Made by a program: the position numbers and the translations under genes
Shown here: positions 35,543 to 44,237 of the stretch, piece by piece
Position numbering within the stretch: the first letter of the stretch is position 1
Layout: each line of letters begins with the position of its first letter
The notes under the pieces: generated by a model
The model's database searches: none
What the model was told of the DNA's origin: nothing
What the model saw: the letters and a program-made list of their open reading frames with translations, nothing else
Assembly (NCBI GenBank): GCA_030587405.1
Contig: JAUQZD010000043.1
Span: 1 to 64,000 of the forward strand
Origin: Candidatus Freyrarchaeum guaymasense
GTDB taxonomy: Archaea > Asgardarchaeota > Jordarchaeia > Jordarchaeales > Freyrarchaeaceae
DNA: 64,000 nucleotides
Direction of reading: 5' to 3'

Positions 35543-36511
35543 TTACGATAGGAGGAGCCTTATTAGCAGGCGGGGGATTTCTGAAAACTTTTTCACAACC
35601 ACAAAGCGTCCTTTCCCAGCTTTTGCAATCTTCTTACATGCTTCTAATCCATACTTGGCAATTTTTCCCTTACTTGGAGTTGCTATCACATGTAAGAGGG
35701 GGAACTTGGCAGCTACCAGTGTTGGGTCGCCTCCCACGTTCCACTCCCCGTCGGTTATTAGAATGCCCCACCGTTTCCCGCTGCGCTTCACCTTAGAAAG
35801 CTCCTTTAACCCCTTAGATAATCCATCGCTCATATTCGAGTAACCAAGAGCTTTTATGTCTAAGATCTCCTCCACCACTCTCCCAATATCCTTTCGTTCA
35901 TTCATGGCTTTAAGTATGAATGCCCTCGTACTAAAACCTATCACAGCGTAATTTTCGCTTCGCATGTGGTAGGCCAGAACAGCCGTTGAAAGTGCAGCGT
36001 TAAATAGCTTCTCCTCGGTCATGCTCCCACTAGAGTCGAAAATAAGCACTCCAGATTTCGCCTGCGAACGCCTTTCCAATCCTACAATGTCTTCATAGGA
36101 AACATACCCTTTCTCCAAAAGAAAGTCTATTGTTGCTTCCTCATCAAACTCCATTAAGCCAGGGTAGTAAGGCACTTTTTTACGGAGAGGCCCCTTAAGG
36201 CCACGGCCACTAATCCTTAGGGAGGATTTAAGAATAGCCATTTTCGCAAGCCTTTTAAAAATGCGTTTATATTTTGGATTAAGGTTTCCCCGTAATAGCA
36301 AGTATATTTCAACTGGACTCTGCACTTCACCGTAGGAGATGCGTCTAGCAACGAGGAGTGCGGCATCGGGGCTAGAGAGAGCATCGGCCACGGCAACCTT
36401 GTTAACCCTTGACAGGCCCTTTATCGCAGTGAGGTTGCTGCATTTCAAAGCCAGCTCCGCAGCGTTTTTTATGGAAACGTAATCCATGTTCCTTGCTAAG
36501 TCAGTATACAC
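35543..36511 (-). CDS. VWA-domain protein partnered with MoxR ATPase
   Basis: A protein of about 322 residues with an N-terminal helical region and a C-terminal von Willebrand A domain. The metal-ion-dependent adhesion site is DSSGSM near residue 155, with the ITDGEW motif later. MoxR-VWA pairs act as chaperones in metal insertion or complex assembly. The GTG at 36511 is the first standard start, but the frame continues upstream with protein-like codons (SLGEAPLYVYTDLAR) without ATG/GTG/TTG, so the true start may be nonstandard. Confidence 0.82.
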   Translation of the reverse strand: MYTDLARNMDYVSIKNAAELALKCSNLTAIKGLSRVNKVAVADALSSPDAALLVARRISYGEVQSPVEIYLLLRGNLNPKYKRIFKRLAKMAILKSSLRISGRGLKGPLRKKVPYYPGLMEFDEEATIDFLLEKGYVSYEDIVGLERRSQAKSGVLIFDSSGSMTEEKLFNAALSTAVLAYHMRSENYAVIGFSTRAFILKAMNERKDIGRVVEEILDIKALGYSNMSDGLSKGLKELSKVKRSGKRWGILITDGEWNVGGDPTLVAAKFPLLHVIATPSKGKIAKYGLEACKKIAKAGKGRFVVVKKFSEIPRLLIRLLLS

Positions 36512-36615
36512 GTAAAGGGGGGCTTCACCTAAGGAAATTTCTTCTAGGAGGAGGTCTAGACGTGAAGGAAGCGTTGCACGCGGAAGTTCATCGGAGGCGG
36601 CAGCCGCCCCCTCCC

Positions 36616-37479
36616 TTACATAAAACCCTCAAAACATTCATCAACTATTTCCTTTATGACTTCCTCAACTGTTTTGTCAACTCCGTCCTCTAGCTCAACA
36701 CGTGTTCCAAGGGACATTATGGCGACTTGAGTCCAGAGTTCACGTATGTTAGTCTTAGACCCATCATAATGAGATATGAGACGCACCATGTCAATTGCTC
36801 CTCTAACCGATGCCCCCCTACGTAGGTCCTCGTGAATGCGCGTAGCCCTAACTATTTTCACAGCTAAGCTAATCTTCTCTGGATCAGAACATCCTGACTT
36901 AAGGGCTACGATCTTTCTCTCTTCCTCCTCGCTTTGATAATCGAGGCGTATCCAGCAAAACCTGTCTCTCAAAGCTTCTCCTAGAGCCGTTACTCCTACA
37001 TGTTCAAGAGGATTTTGCGTGGCAATGATGAAGAAGCCGGGCTTAGCTACGATCTCGCCTATTTTAGGAATCCCCAGTCTACCTTCGTCCATAACCGGTA
37101 AAAGCACATTCTGAGTTGATTCGCTTAATCTATTTATCTCGTTTATGAATAAAATTCCCCCTTCAAGCATTGCAAGTGTGAGAGGGCCCGGAACAAAAGC
37201 ATCCTTCGTATAGCCGTACTTTAGAACGGCAGGAGGATCAAACCACCCAGTTAGTTTTGCCTCTGTGTAGCGTTCGTCACCATCTACGCGGAAAATCGGC
37301 TGGTTAAAGTATTTTGCAATGGCATCCGCTAGGGTGGTCTTACCGACACCAACCTCCCCCTCTATTAGCAGGTGGCGCTCCGCTAACTTCGCAGCTAAAG
37401 CTTTCTTTAACTCCTCTAACCTGCCGACGATGTTGAAACGAGACTGTATCTCGCGAGCCATTTCATCTATGGACTTCAT
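36616..37479 (-). CDS. MoxR-type AAA+ ATPase
   Basis: A 287-residue MoxR ATPase. Walker A GEVGVGKTT near residue 41, Walker B GGILFINEINR near residue 107, sensor ATQNPLEHVG and ALRDRF as the arginine finger. It should form a ring that remodels substrates with the VWA protein encoded immediately downstream (104-base gap). The substrate complex is not evident from neighbours. Confidence 0.9.
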   Translation of the reverse strand: MKSIDEMAREIQSRFNIVGRLEELKKALAAKLAERHLLIEGEVGVGKTTLADAIAKYFNQPIFRVDGDERYTEAKLTGWFDPPAVLKYGYTKDAFVPGPLTLAMLEGGILFINEINRLSESTQNVLLPVMDEGRLGIPKIGEIVAKPGFFIIATQNPLEHVGVTALGEALRDRFCWIRLDYQSEEEERKIVALKSGCSDPEKISLAVKIVRATRIHEDLRRGASVRGAIDMVRLISHYDGSKTNIRELWTQVAIMSLGTRVELEDGVDKTVEEVIKEIVDECFEGFM

Positions 37480-37547
37480 GGAAGACCCCCGTTTAACACA
37501 TTTTGCAAGGTGCTTTTCAACGTTTGCCTAACGCAATCAGAAGGAGG

Positions 37548-38522
37548 TTATGCTAAGTCGGCTATATCAACGCCGCACTCGCTTATCCTATCCAACATGT
37601 CAACTACAGTACTCACTGGAAGCGAAATCTTTACAGGTTGCCCCACGAGGGTCTTATAGGCTTCTTCAACAGCCTGATCTCTCTTAGGCTTCATATTAAT
37701 AGTCTTTGCAGCGAGCACGCTATCCTTTCTGACAAGTGCCTCGATAGCATTAGAGTGCATTTCATGTGCTATACGATTTATACGGGTGATGCTATCTAAA
37801 ACGCTTTCAGGTATGTCAACATCTAAAAGCAGTCTGGTTTGCTCTGCTATTTTAACGGCGTAATCAGCCATAGTCTCTATGCTCTTGACAGCAACCCGGT
37901 AGTCCAAGCATTCTATAGGGGTAACACCAATCTTCTCGGCTAAACGAGGATCCACTATTGCAGAACGAAGCTGGCGTACAATTAAGAAGTATAACCTGTC
38001 AACGTCTTCATCCCGAACCACCACATTTTCAGCAAGGCTAAGATCCTTATCTTTGACCGCTGCCACAGCGTCATCCTGCATCTTCGCCGCTATAAGATAC
38101 GTCCGTTTTATTGTACGTCTCAGCGGAACAGCAGACGGTGAAAGAAGACATTGCAAGGTGATCTCTTTAGCGCTTTCCTCAACTATTTCAACGCCTACAA
38201 GCTGTTGCAAGGACCGCTTAATAGCTTCCCTTTGATCGGGAGTAATACCCGTTTTCGACCTGATCCTTATTATATCATATCCGTAAAGGAAGTTGGCTGT
38301 TATTTCCCTCGTGAAGTTTTCACCTACATCTATGATAGCCGTTTTAAGTTCTTCTTTCTCAGAGTAGCGAGGGTCCACTATAAGAGAGCCGTCACCACGC
38401 TCTATAATGGCTACAAGGTCGCCCTGCTTCAAACCCAAACGCTTAATCCAGTTCTTAGGAAGACTAAGCAAGTACGTACTACCACCTGTTTTTTGAAGTT
38501 TTCGAACTTCTATTTTCGACAT
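37548..38522 (-). CDS. PhoU-domain regulator with N-terminal AbrB domain
   Basis: A 324-residue protein. Residues 1-45 form a SpoVT/AbrB DNA-binding swapped hairpin (KTGGSTYLLSLPKNWIKRLGL), and the rest is two PhoU-like three-helix bundles with acidic metal-binding positions. Archaeal proteins of this design regulate phosphate uptake. No pst genes are adjacent. A CCTCC (GGAGG on the coding strand) precedes the ATG at 38522. Confidence 0.88.
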   Translation of the reverse strand: MSKIEVRKLQKTGGSTYLLSLPKNWIKRLGLKQGDLVAIIERGDGSLIVDPRYSEKEELKTAIIDVGENFTREITANFLYGYDIIRIRSKTGITPDQREAIKRSLQQLVGVEIVEESAKEITLQCLLSPSAVPLRRTIKRTYLIAAKMQDDAVAAVKDKDLSLAENVVVRDEDVDRLYFLIVRQLRSAIVDPRLAEKIGVTPIECLDYRVAVKSIETMADYAVKIAEQTRLLLDVDIPESVLDSITRINRIAHEMHSNAIEALVRKDSVLAAKTINMKPKRDQAVEEAYKTLVGQPVKISLPVSTVVDMLDRISECGVDIADLA

Positions 38523-38846
38523 AAAATAACCTCCTTTTTTTAGGGATCATGAAAGCAACCTAAATATCAGAAGGATAATGATTATAGACAATATATATTT
38601 TTTATGCATGACAAAAAACACGGTGTTTTCTCAGAACATATTGAAAAAAGAAAATTATTAAGAAGAAAATATCTAATTTCTTAACCTTTACTTGGAAATC
38701 GCCGGAAATCGCCAAATCAATAAATTAGTAGGAAGTAAAAGTATCCAAGAGATACCTGTCAGCGAACTAGTTACGAAGAGGGAAACGCCTCTATAACACG
38801 TAAAAACTTAAAGATAAGGAAGAGTATAGGAACTTGAGGCGGGAAC
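38523..38846. promoter_or_regulatory. Divergent AT-rich promoter spacer
   Basis: A 324-base spacer between the PhoU-type regulator and PolD small-subunit genes. It contains a TATA-like run TATATATTTTTTATG (38599-38613) and a direct repeat of GGAAATCGCC (about 38694-38714). No gene is supported. Confidence 0.4.
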
Positions 38847-40370
38847 TTGACAGAAGTAGCCTACACCGCGAAGAAGACAATTAAAGACATTTTAGCAGCA
38901 GGAGTGCAGCTCACTCCAGAAGCACTGAAAATAATTCTTTCGTTAAAAAACCCCGCCGTGGTATTAGAAATAGTGGAGGAGGCAAAAAAAGCTAGTGAGG
39001 CGGTTGTCCTAACAAGGAGAGACGTGGAGGAAATAATCAGGAATAAAAAAAGTAGTGTTGAAGGCTTTAACGTGCAAGTAGGCAGGAAGGAGAGGGGGGG
39101 CATTGCATCCCCGGTGATCCAAAGCGTCCTTGAGTCAGAACCAAACATTACCGCTAAAGACGTAGAGGAGGACTTTCAAGTCATCTTAGATCCCACATCT
39201 AGGATAGGGTCGAACGGAACCTTAGACGACTTCATAAAGTATTTCAGAGATAGGTATATGCGCCTTTCAAACATTTTCTTAAGAAGGGGAGACATAAAAA
39301 GGTTCTACAAAATATCAGAAATAGACGGAATTAAAGAGGGGCAAATAATAGGGATGGTAAGGGAAATTTCAAAGACGCGCAGCGGAGCAGTAATCTTAGA
39401 GTTAGAAGATTTAGAAGCATCCATCAAAGTGATGATTCCAGAAGATATTGCCGGTAAAGCCAGAAACCTGATGCTGGACCAAGTGGTCTGCATAGAGGGA
39501 AAAAGTAATGGAAACCTATTCATAGCGAATAACATTCTCTGGCCTGACGTGCCCTTTAACCATAAACCAAGGAGGGCAGAAGACCCTGTGCTGGCAGTTT
39601 TCATATCGGACACACACGTTGGAAGCAGAGAGTTTCTGGAAAAACCATTCAGAAAGTTCCTAGAGTGGCTGCAAGGAGACAGAGGCGATGAAAAAACAAG
39701 AGAACTAGCCAAACGAGTTAAATACCTAATTATAGCAGGAGACATTGTCGACGGAGTCGGAGTATATCCTGGACAGGAGGAAGACCTCATCATCGACGAA
39801 CTCTACACTCAGTACGAAGCCACAGCCAGGTATCTTGAAGATGTACCAGACTACATAAAAATAATAGCAATACCAGGAGGGCATGATGCAACAAGGCAAG
39901 CACTCCCCCAGCCGGCAATACCCAAAGAGTACGGTGAACCCCTATACGAAATAGGAGTAGAAATACTCGGAAACCCGGCGCACTTCAGGATCCATGGAGT
40001 AGAAGTCTTAGCTTTTCACGGAGATTCCTTAAATGACGTCCTAATAGCACTTTCAATAGAGCAGAGCCAACCCCAGAAAGCAATGGTAGAACTTCTCAGA
40101 GGAAGGCACCTAGCTCCAATCTACGGATCAACGCCAATAGCACCCGAACCAGTAGACTTCTTAGTAATAGAAAAAATCCCCGACATACTTCACTGCGGGC
40201 ACCTCCATGTTAACGGACAGGAAAACTACAGGGGAATAACGGTAATAAACTCAGGGACGTTCCAGGCACAAACGAGCTACCAGAAATCCATGGGGTTAAC
40301 GCCGACGCCGGGTAAGCCATACATTGTAAACTTGCAAAACTTAAAAGTAACCCAGTTAGAGTTCGCCTAG
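38847..40370 (+). CDS. DNA polymerase D small subunit (DP1)
   Basis: A 507-residue exonuclease subunit of the replicative PolD. An OB-fold region precedes a calcineurin-like phosphoesterase domain with its full metal-ligand set: SDTHVGS (near 253), AGDIVDGVG (near 300), PGGHDATR (near 345), FHGDSLND and CGHLHVNG. It has exonuclease and clamp-binding roles with the large subunit DP2, which is not in the window. Presence of PolD excludes Sulfolobales-type Crenarchaeota. TTG 38847 is the start. It converges on cdc6. Confidence 0.94.
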   Translation: MTEVAYTAKKTIKDILAAGVQLTPEALKIILSLKNPAVVLEIVEEAKKASEAVVLTRRDVEEIIRNKKSSVEGFNVQVGRKERGGIASPVIQSVLESEPNITAKDVEEDFQVILDPTSRIGSNGTLDDFIKYFRDRYMRLSNIFLRRGDIKRFYKISEIDGIKEGQIIGMVREISKTRSGAVILELEDLEASIKVMIPEDIAGKARNLMLDQVVCIEGKSNGNLFIANNILWPDVPFNHKPRRAEDPVLAVFISDTHVGSREFLEKPFRKFLEWLQGDRGDEKTRELAKRVKYLIIAGDIVDGVGVYPGQEEDLIIDELYTQYEATARYLEDVPDYIKIIAIPGGHDATRQALPQPAIPKEYGEPLYEIGVEILGNPAHFRIHGVEVLAFHGDSLNDVLIALSIEQSQPQKAMVELLRGRHLAPIYGSTPIAPEPVDFLVIEKIPDILHCGHLHVNGQENYRGITVINSGTFQAQTSYQKSMGLTPTPGKPYIVNLQNLKVTQLEFA

Positions 40371-41605
40371 AAGCGTAACCCATCATCTAGGGCAAGCTTC
40401 CTTATCATAGGATCCTCGTCCAGAACATCTCTAATTTGGCTTACAGGAACGTTAATCTTCACCTCCTTCGACAGGCCGTGCCGTCCCCTGCTCTTAAGAT
40501 GGGCTGAAACCACACCAAGCATGTCAAGCTCGTTTATAAGCCCACTAATCCTCCTCTGGGTTAACGGCTCAACATGAAGATACCTGCAAACATCCAAATA
40601 GTAATTGTAAATGTCCCCCGTCCTAGCGCGCCCTTTCCCCTGCTTAGTTAAGGCAAAAATGGTGTAAAGAACCAGCTTAGAATGCATGGGCAGCGTCCTC
40701 AAAGCCTCCGTCACATGGTCACGCTCAATCACTCGCTGGGCAGCTCTAACATGATCCTCCGTAACCTTCTCCGCTCCTTCACGCTCAGCAAGCTCCCCTG
40801 CAACCCTCAACAAGTCTAACGCCCGACGGGCGTCGCCATGCTCCTTAGCAGCTATAGCAGCGCAAAGATTTATAACGCTATCTTCCAAGACTCCATCCCT
40901 GAAAGCCAGGCGGGCACGTTGCCAAAGAATGTCCTTAAGCTCAGATGCAGTATATGGGGGGAAAACCAGCTCTTCTTCTCCTAGGCTACTCAGCACCCTA
41001 GGATCAAGACTATCCTTAAACGTCAAGTCGTTAGTAATACCTATTATGCTAACACGTGCTTGCTTAAGCACGGTATGATTCATCCTAGTAAGGTCGTAGA
41101 GCACGTTGCTGCCATCCCTCTCAACCAACCGCTCAACCTCGTCGAGAACTATAAACATTAACACGTCCCTGCTGTCAAGAGCACCCTTAAACCTGCTGTA
41201 AACTTCATCGGTAGGCAACCCAGTAAACGGAACCTCAACCCCCAGATACGAGCAAAGCCTAGCCAAAACACGGTAATTAGTATTAACGATCCTACAGTTA
41301 AGGTAAGCAGGCACGGGCTCCGGCACCCCAAGTTCACGGCACTTCATAACTAAATGCTTAAGAACGTACCTCACGACGGCAGTTTTACCCGTACCCGTCT
41401 TCCCATAAATAAAAACGTTCGAAGGCGTACCCCCCTTAAGCGCAGACGCCAAAATGAGACCTACCTTCTCGATTTGCTCATCCCTATGAGGTAACTTGTC
41501 AGGAACATACGTGTGGCTCAAGACATCACGATTCTTGAAAATCTTGGTCGAAAGGAACCTCTCAAAAACAGCCTCAAGGGAACGGTCACTCAACTCAACC
41601 ACCAC
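40367..41605 (-). CDS. cdc6: Orc1/Cdc6 replication initiator
   Basis: A 412-residue AAA+ origin-binding protein. Walker A YGKTGTGKTA near residue 66, Walker B FIVLDEVERL near residue 145, the sensor region ITNDL and a C-terminal winged helix (RISGLINELDMLGVV). An ORB-like sequence TCCAGTGGAAAC lies 12-23 bases upstream of its start at 41605, suggesting autoregulation. Adjacent to the likely origin at 43.2-43.4 kb, as is common in archaea. Confidence 0.95.
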   Translation of the reverse strand: MVVELSDRSLEAVFERFLSTKIFKNRDVLSHTYVPDKLPHRDEQIEKVGLILASALKGGTPSNVFIYGKTGTGKTAVVRYVLKHLVMKCRELGVPEPVPAYLNCRIVNTNYRVLARLCSYLGVEVPFTGLPTDEVYSRFKGALDSRDVLMFIVLDEVERLVERDGSNVLYDLTRMNHTVLKQARVSIIGITNDLTFKDSLDPRVLSSLGEEELVFPPYTASELKDILWQRARLAFRDGVLEDSVINLCAAIAAKEHGDARRALDLLRVAGELAEREGAEKVTEDHVRAAQRVIERDHVTEALRTLPMHSKLVLYTIFALTKQGKGRARTGDIYNYYLDVCRYLHVEPLTQRRISGLINELDMLGVVSAHLKSRGRHGLSKEVKINVPVSQIRDVLDEDPMIRKLALDDGLRF

Positions 41606-41616
41606 CCTCCCTTAGC

Positions 41617-41634
41617 TCCAGTGGAAACAGAGGT
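41617..41634 (+). promoter_or_regulatory. ORB-like site at the cdc6 promoter
   Basis: TCCAGTGGAAAC (41617-41628) matches the core of archaeal origin recognition boxes bound by Orc1/Cdc6, followed by AGAGG in place of the G-string. Its position just upstream of cdc6 suggests autoregulation. Confidence 0.6.
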
Positions 41635-41701
41635 ACATAAGCGTTACGGACGGGCAAATATATCCATTAGTATTACAGCGAGAACATGGACCAGAGCGCA
41701 G

Positions 41702-42166
41702 CTACGGGAGAAGTTGAAGAAGCTCGCTAAACCTAGAGGTCTTAAACCGGGAGCTATCCTTAACCCGGTAATAATACTGTTTCTTCGTCCCCCTACGCTC
41801 CAAGCAACCCTCACCACTATAAAGCCTCGCCAAATAAGTGGAGATAACACTCAGAGAAGTATCCCCAAAAACCCGGGTGAACTGCTCATAAACATCATTA
41901 GAAGTAAACCACCCATACTGGAAGTACTTCAGCAAAATGAGCTCAACCTTATCCTTCATCGACAGATTATCAGGGTCAGGATACAATTCAAGCTCAGAAC
42001 CACCCTCTAACACCTTACCCTCAGACAGCTTCTCAGAAAGCTCCTCAACCAAGGATGCCGCCAGCTGGGGGGAAACGTCGCCTTCAAGAGTCAGAACAGC
42101 CTTCCTATTACGTTCAGTATCGACTATCTCGATCTTGTAGCGTTTCGCCCCCAACTGGCACACCAT
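41702..42166 (-). CDS. Origin-proximal protein with C-terminal winged helix
   Basis: A protein of about 154 residues from ATG 42166 (MVCQLGAKRYKIEIVD). The N-terminal half is alpha/beta and acidic. The C-terminal half (LILLKYFQYGWFTSNDVYEQF ... ISTYLARLYSGEGCLERRG, each seen as helix-turn-helix) resembles a winged helix. Longer starts up to 42322 exist, but that region looks intergenic. A further ORB-like TCCACTGGAAATCAAGG (42166-42182) sits at its start. It may be a replication or transcription factor; the family is not recognised. Confidence 0.6.
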   Translation of the reverse strand: MVCQLGAKRYKIEIVDTERNRKAVLTLEGDVSPQLAASLVEELSEKLSEGKVLEGGSELELYPDPDNLSMKDKVELILLKYFQYGWFTSNDVYEQFTRVFGDTSLSVISTYLARLYSGEGCLERRGTKKQYYYRVKDSSRFKTSRFSELLQLLP

Positions 42167-42364
42167 CCACTGGAAATCAAGGTGAGTTAGATCTTCTATT
42201 TGGCAGTATATATGTTTATCTATTACTCCGAGAACGTGAAGCAAGAAAGGCAGGCAGAGAAGCGAACCACTAGCAAACCTAAGACAAAATGCAACACCCG
42301 TCAGCAACAACTCAAGACCCAAAACAACTCAAAGGCCTCCTAAAACAACCCAAACACTCAGAAA

Positions 42365-42792
42365 GTTAACGCAGACCCCTCTTAAAAGAGAAAAAGAGAG
42401 AAAAAGACTGCCAAATGGAAGCAAGAAAACTATACTGCAAATGTAACATGAAACTGTGAACTTGTTAACCTAATAACGTGCCTGTCCAGCAAAGAAATAA
42501 AAGGAAAATAAAAGGTCTTATTTATGAAAAGAGGAAAATAAAAACATGTTAACAATAAAATAGGTTAAAAAATGGAAGTTTGACGAAAAAGAATAATTTT
42601 CTCCATTGATATTAAGAATAGACGTTAACAGAACGTGTTAACAACGGAAAGCAAGGAAAAGATCATCCAGATTTTACCTCCACTTGAAGCAAAGGGGTTA
42701 CATTTTAACTAGGAAAATCACCTTATAAACGGCAAAGAACTAGTGTTTTTTTGGGGGGGAAGGCGTTCTTCACATGATGTTAACGTGTTAAC
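42365..42792. repeat. Cluster of seven GTTAAC sites in the origin spacer
   Basis: The 634-base spacer 42167-42800 has GTTAAC at 42365, 42464, 42548, 42624, 42637, 42779 and 42787. The last two form a near palindrome (TGTTAACGTGTTAACA) just before the gene at 42801. The density is far above chance. They may bind a regulator or an initiator cofactor. Confidence 0.55.
42678..42698 (+). promoter_or_regulatory. ORB-like element with G-string
   Basis: CTCCACTTGAAGCAAAGGGGT matches the archaeal ORB layout, a dyad-containing TCCANTNGAA core followed by a GGGG string. It points right, toward the origin core. Confidence 0.6.
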
Positions 42793-42800
42793 ATGTCGAG

Positions 42801-43157
42801 ATGATTTTGAAAACACAAGTATACTTTAAAGAGAAAGTGGAAAGGGAACGGATGGTGAAAACATTGAGAATATACGTTTACGACGTTAGGCCTGGAATGG
42901 CTAATGACCCTCGAAGGGTGAAGTTTTCTAAGGAGCTCTTCGGGTACAGCTATAAGTGGAGAAAAGGGAAGGACAAGAGAACCGTAATGAAGTATAAGTC
43001 AGGTCTTATAGATCTAGACGGGTGTGAAAGAGCAGGGGATAGCGCTATACTGGTTCCCGATGAGCATGTTGAAGAGTTTAATAGTTTATTTAGAAAGTAT
43101 AATGACGTGATTAGGTGTCGAGTTTTCGTAGTTGAGAGGGAGGAAGTGATTTATTAG
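42801..43157 (+). CDS. Origin-linked protein of unknown function
   Basis: A 118-residue basic alpha/beta protein, from ATG 42801 or ATG 42852 (MVKTLRIYVYDVRPG). It contains a KWRKGKDKRTVMKYKSGLI basic stretch and an acidic C-terminal half. I do not recognise a family. It lies between the GTTAAC cluster and the inverted ORB pair, and its stop codon is embedded in a perfect palindrome (43153-43172). Position suggests a role tied to replication initiation, by inference only. Confidence 0.6.
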   Translation: MILKTQVYFKEKVERERMVKTLRIYVYDVRPGMANDPRRVKFSKELFGYSYKWRKGKDKRTVMKYKSGLIDLDGCERAGDSAILVPDEHVEEFNSLFRKYNDVIRCRVFVVEREEVIY

Positions 43158-43172
43158 AACTTGTGTTCTAAT
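43153..43172. repeat. Palindrome over a stop codon
   Basis: ATTAGAACTTGTGTTCTAAT has perfect 8-bp arms and a 4-base centre. The TAG at 43155-43157 is the stop of the upstream gene. A related palindrome ends the next gene (43866-43883). Confidence 0.7.
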
Positions 43173-43205
43173 TTCTAATAATCAATGAAAGGCAAGCAAC
43201 TCAAA

Positions 43206-43387
43206 CACCCCTCTATTTCAACTGGAAGAAGTAAACTCCTTTAGGAGTATAAATAATAAACTTTTAGAATAAAACTCCTCCCCCAATAATAAATGGAGGA
43301 AGAATTATATAAATTTTTGCTGTAAAAGATTACACTACGTTTTTTCTTTTACAAACTCCCATATTTTTTCCAGTTGAAATGAGGGGG
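43206..43387. other. Probable chromosomal replication origin (inverted ORB pair with AT-rich core)
   Basis: Left ORB 43206-43229 reads TTCTTCCAGTTGAAAT with AGAGGGGTG after it on the minus strand. Right ORB 43364-43387 reads TTCCAGTTGAAAT followed by GAGGGGGT on the plus strand. The G-strings point outward from an AT-rich core of about 130 bases (TAAATAATAAACTTTTAG, AATTATATAAATTTTTG). This is the classic archaeal arrangement near cdc6. Genes to the left have C/A-rich and those to the right G/T-rich plus strands, judged by eye, which fits divergent replication. Confidence 0.75.
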
Positions 43388-43416
43388 TCTTCGTTAGAAC
43401 TGTGAATTCGCTTCTT

Positions 43417-43442
43417 GATGTCCGATATCAATGTCAGATGTC
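43417..43442. repeat. GATRTC half-site array 1
   Basis: Half-sites GATGTC, GATATC, AATGTC and GATGTC start at 43417, 43424, 43430 and 43437, giving alternating 7/6/7 spacing and thus a 13-bp period. It lies upstream of the gene at 43507 and just right of the origin. Confidence 0.65.
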
Positions 43443-43506
43443 GCTATTCTAACATGATTTCAGGTAAAGGTTTATAGGTCTCTCCCTGGATATTCTAATT
43501 TGACAG

Positions 43507-43869
43507 GTGGTTGGAGTGAGTGAAATTGATGAACTCGCAAAGGCCCTTGTAGAGGGCAATCATAAAAGGGCTCTTAGTGTAATTAGGGCTGTCTTGGAGG
43601 AGTCTAAGTTTAAGGATGAATGGGTTAAGCTCGCCTGGCGTGGATGGCTAGTGGGGCTTGAAAAGTTTAATTCTCTTTCTTTGATTGTTAGGTTATTGAA
43701 TGGTGTTTCACCTGAGGATGTTAAGCGTTACATTAGTTACTTCGAATCTCTGTCTCGTACTGTTGCTGGAAACGTTCCTTCTAAAGTTGGCTTTGCTAAA
43801 GGCTACTTGAAGGTTTGGATCAACCTTTTGAACTCTTATGTTTCTTTTAAGCGTGATAAGTCGTCTTAG
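43507..43869 (+). CDS. Small helical protein of the origin cassette
   Basis: A 120-residue, predicted all-helical protein (start GTG 43507 or slightly downstream) with tryptophan-rich WVKLAWRGWLVGLEKF in the middle. No family is recognised, no cysteine motif or membrane segment. Its promoter region carries half-site array 1 and TTAGAAC/ATTCTAA half-palindromes; its stop lies in a TTAGAAC-GTTCTAA palindrome. It could be a DNA-binding or adaptor protein of the cassette. Confidence 0.6.
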   Translation: MVGVSEIDELAKALVEGNHKRALSVIRAVLEESKFKDEWVKLAWRGWLVGLEKFNSLSLIVRLLNGVSPEDVKRYISYFESLSRTVAGNVPSKVGFAKGYLKVWINLLNSYVSFKRDKSS

Positions 43870-43883
43870 AACATATGTTCTAA
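43866..43883. repeat. Second stop-codon palindrome, with following spacer
   Basis: TTAGAACATATGTTCTAA is an 18-bp perfect palindrome containing the stop TAG 43867-43869. The following 354-base spacer to 44237 is pyrimidine-rich. It can be read as short hydrophobic frames, none convincing, and ends in half-site array 2. Confidence 0.7.
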
Positions 43884-44180
43884 AGACTGTCTCTTACATG
43901 GAATATTGTTTTGGGAATGCGGAGGTATGCTGCCTGTATTTCTTATATTTATCCTTTTCTCCTTCGTGGATTTTTTCCTTTCCTCTCTTTCAGGGTATAC
44001 TTTTTTGTAAACCTTCCTTTCTTGCTGCTTTCTTCCCTTGGGTTTCTTGATGTTTTTGCTGGATCCTCCTTCCTCTGCTTATGGCCACGTGCTGCCTGGT
44101 TGGTGTTGTCCTCGTGTTACATGTATATTACAATGCTTTTTCTTTTGGCTTTCTGTTTCTGATTTTTGAGTTTGATTTCA

Positions 44181-44232
44181 GGTATCTGGTATCTGTGTTG
44201 GGTATCCGTGTTAGATATCGTTTGCTGATATC
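44181..44232. repeat. 13-bp iteron array 2 (GRTATC half-sites)
   Basis: GGTATC at 44181, 44188 and 44201, then GATATC at 44214 and 44227. The last four start exactly 13 bp apart, and the units read GGTATCTGTGTTG, GGTATCCGTGTTA, GATATCGTTTGCT, GATATCGTTAGGT. It lies immediately upstream of the ATPase gene. Confidence 0.75.
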
Positions 44233-44237
44233 GTTAG

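Noticed and set aside
43911..44162. Hydrophobic 83-residue frame between the cassette genes
   Set aside because: The stretch is simply pyrimidine-rich; several overlapping frames look hydrophobic and none has a convincing start or family.
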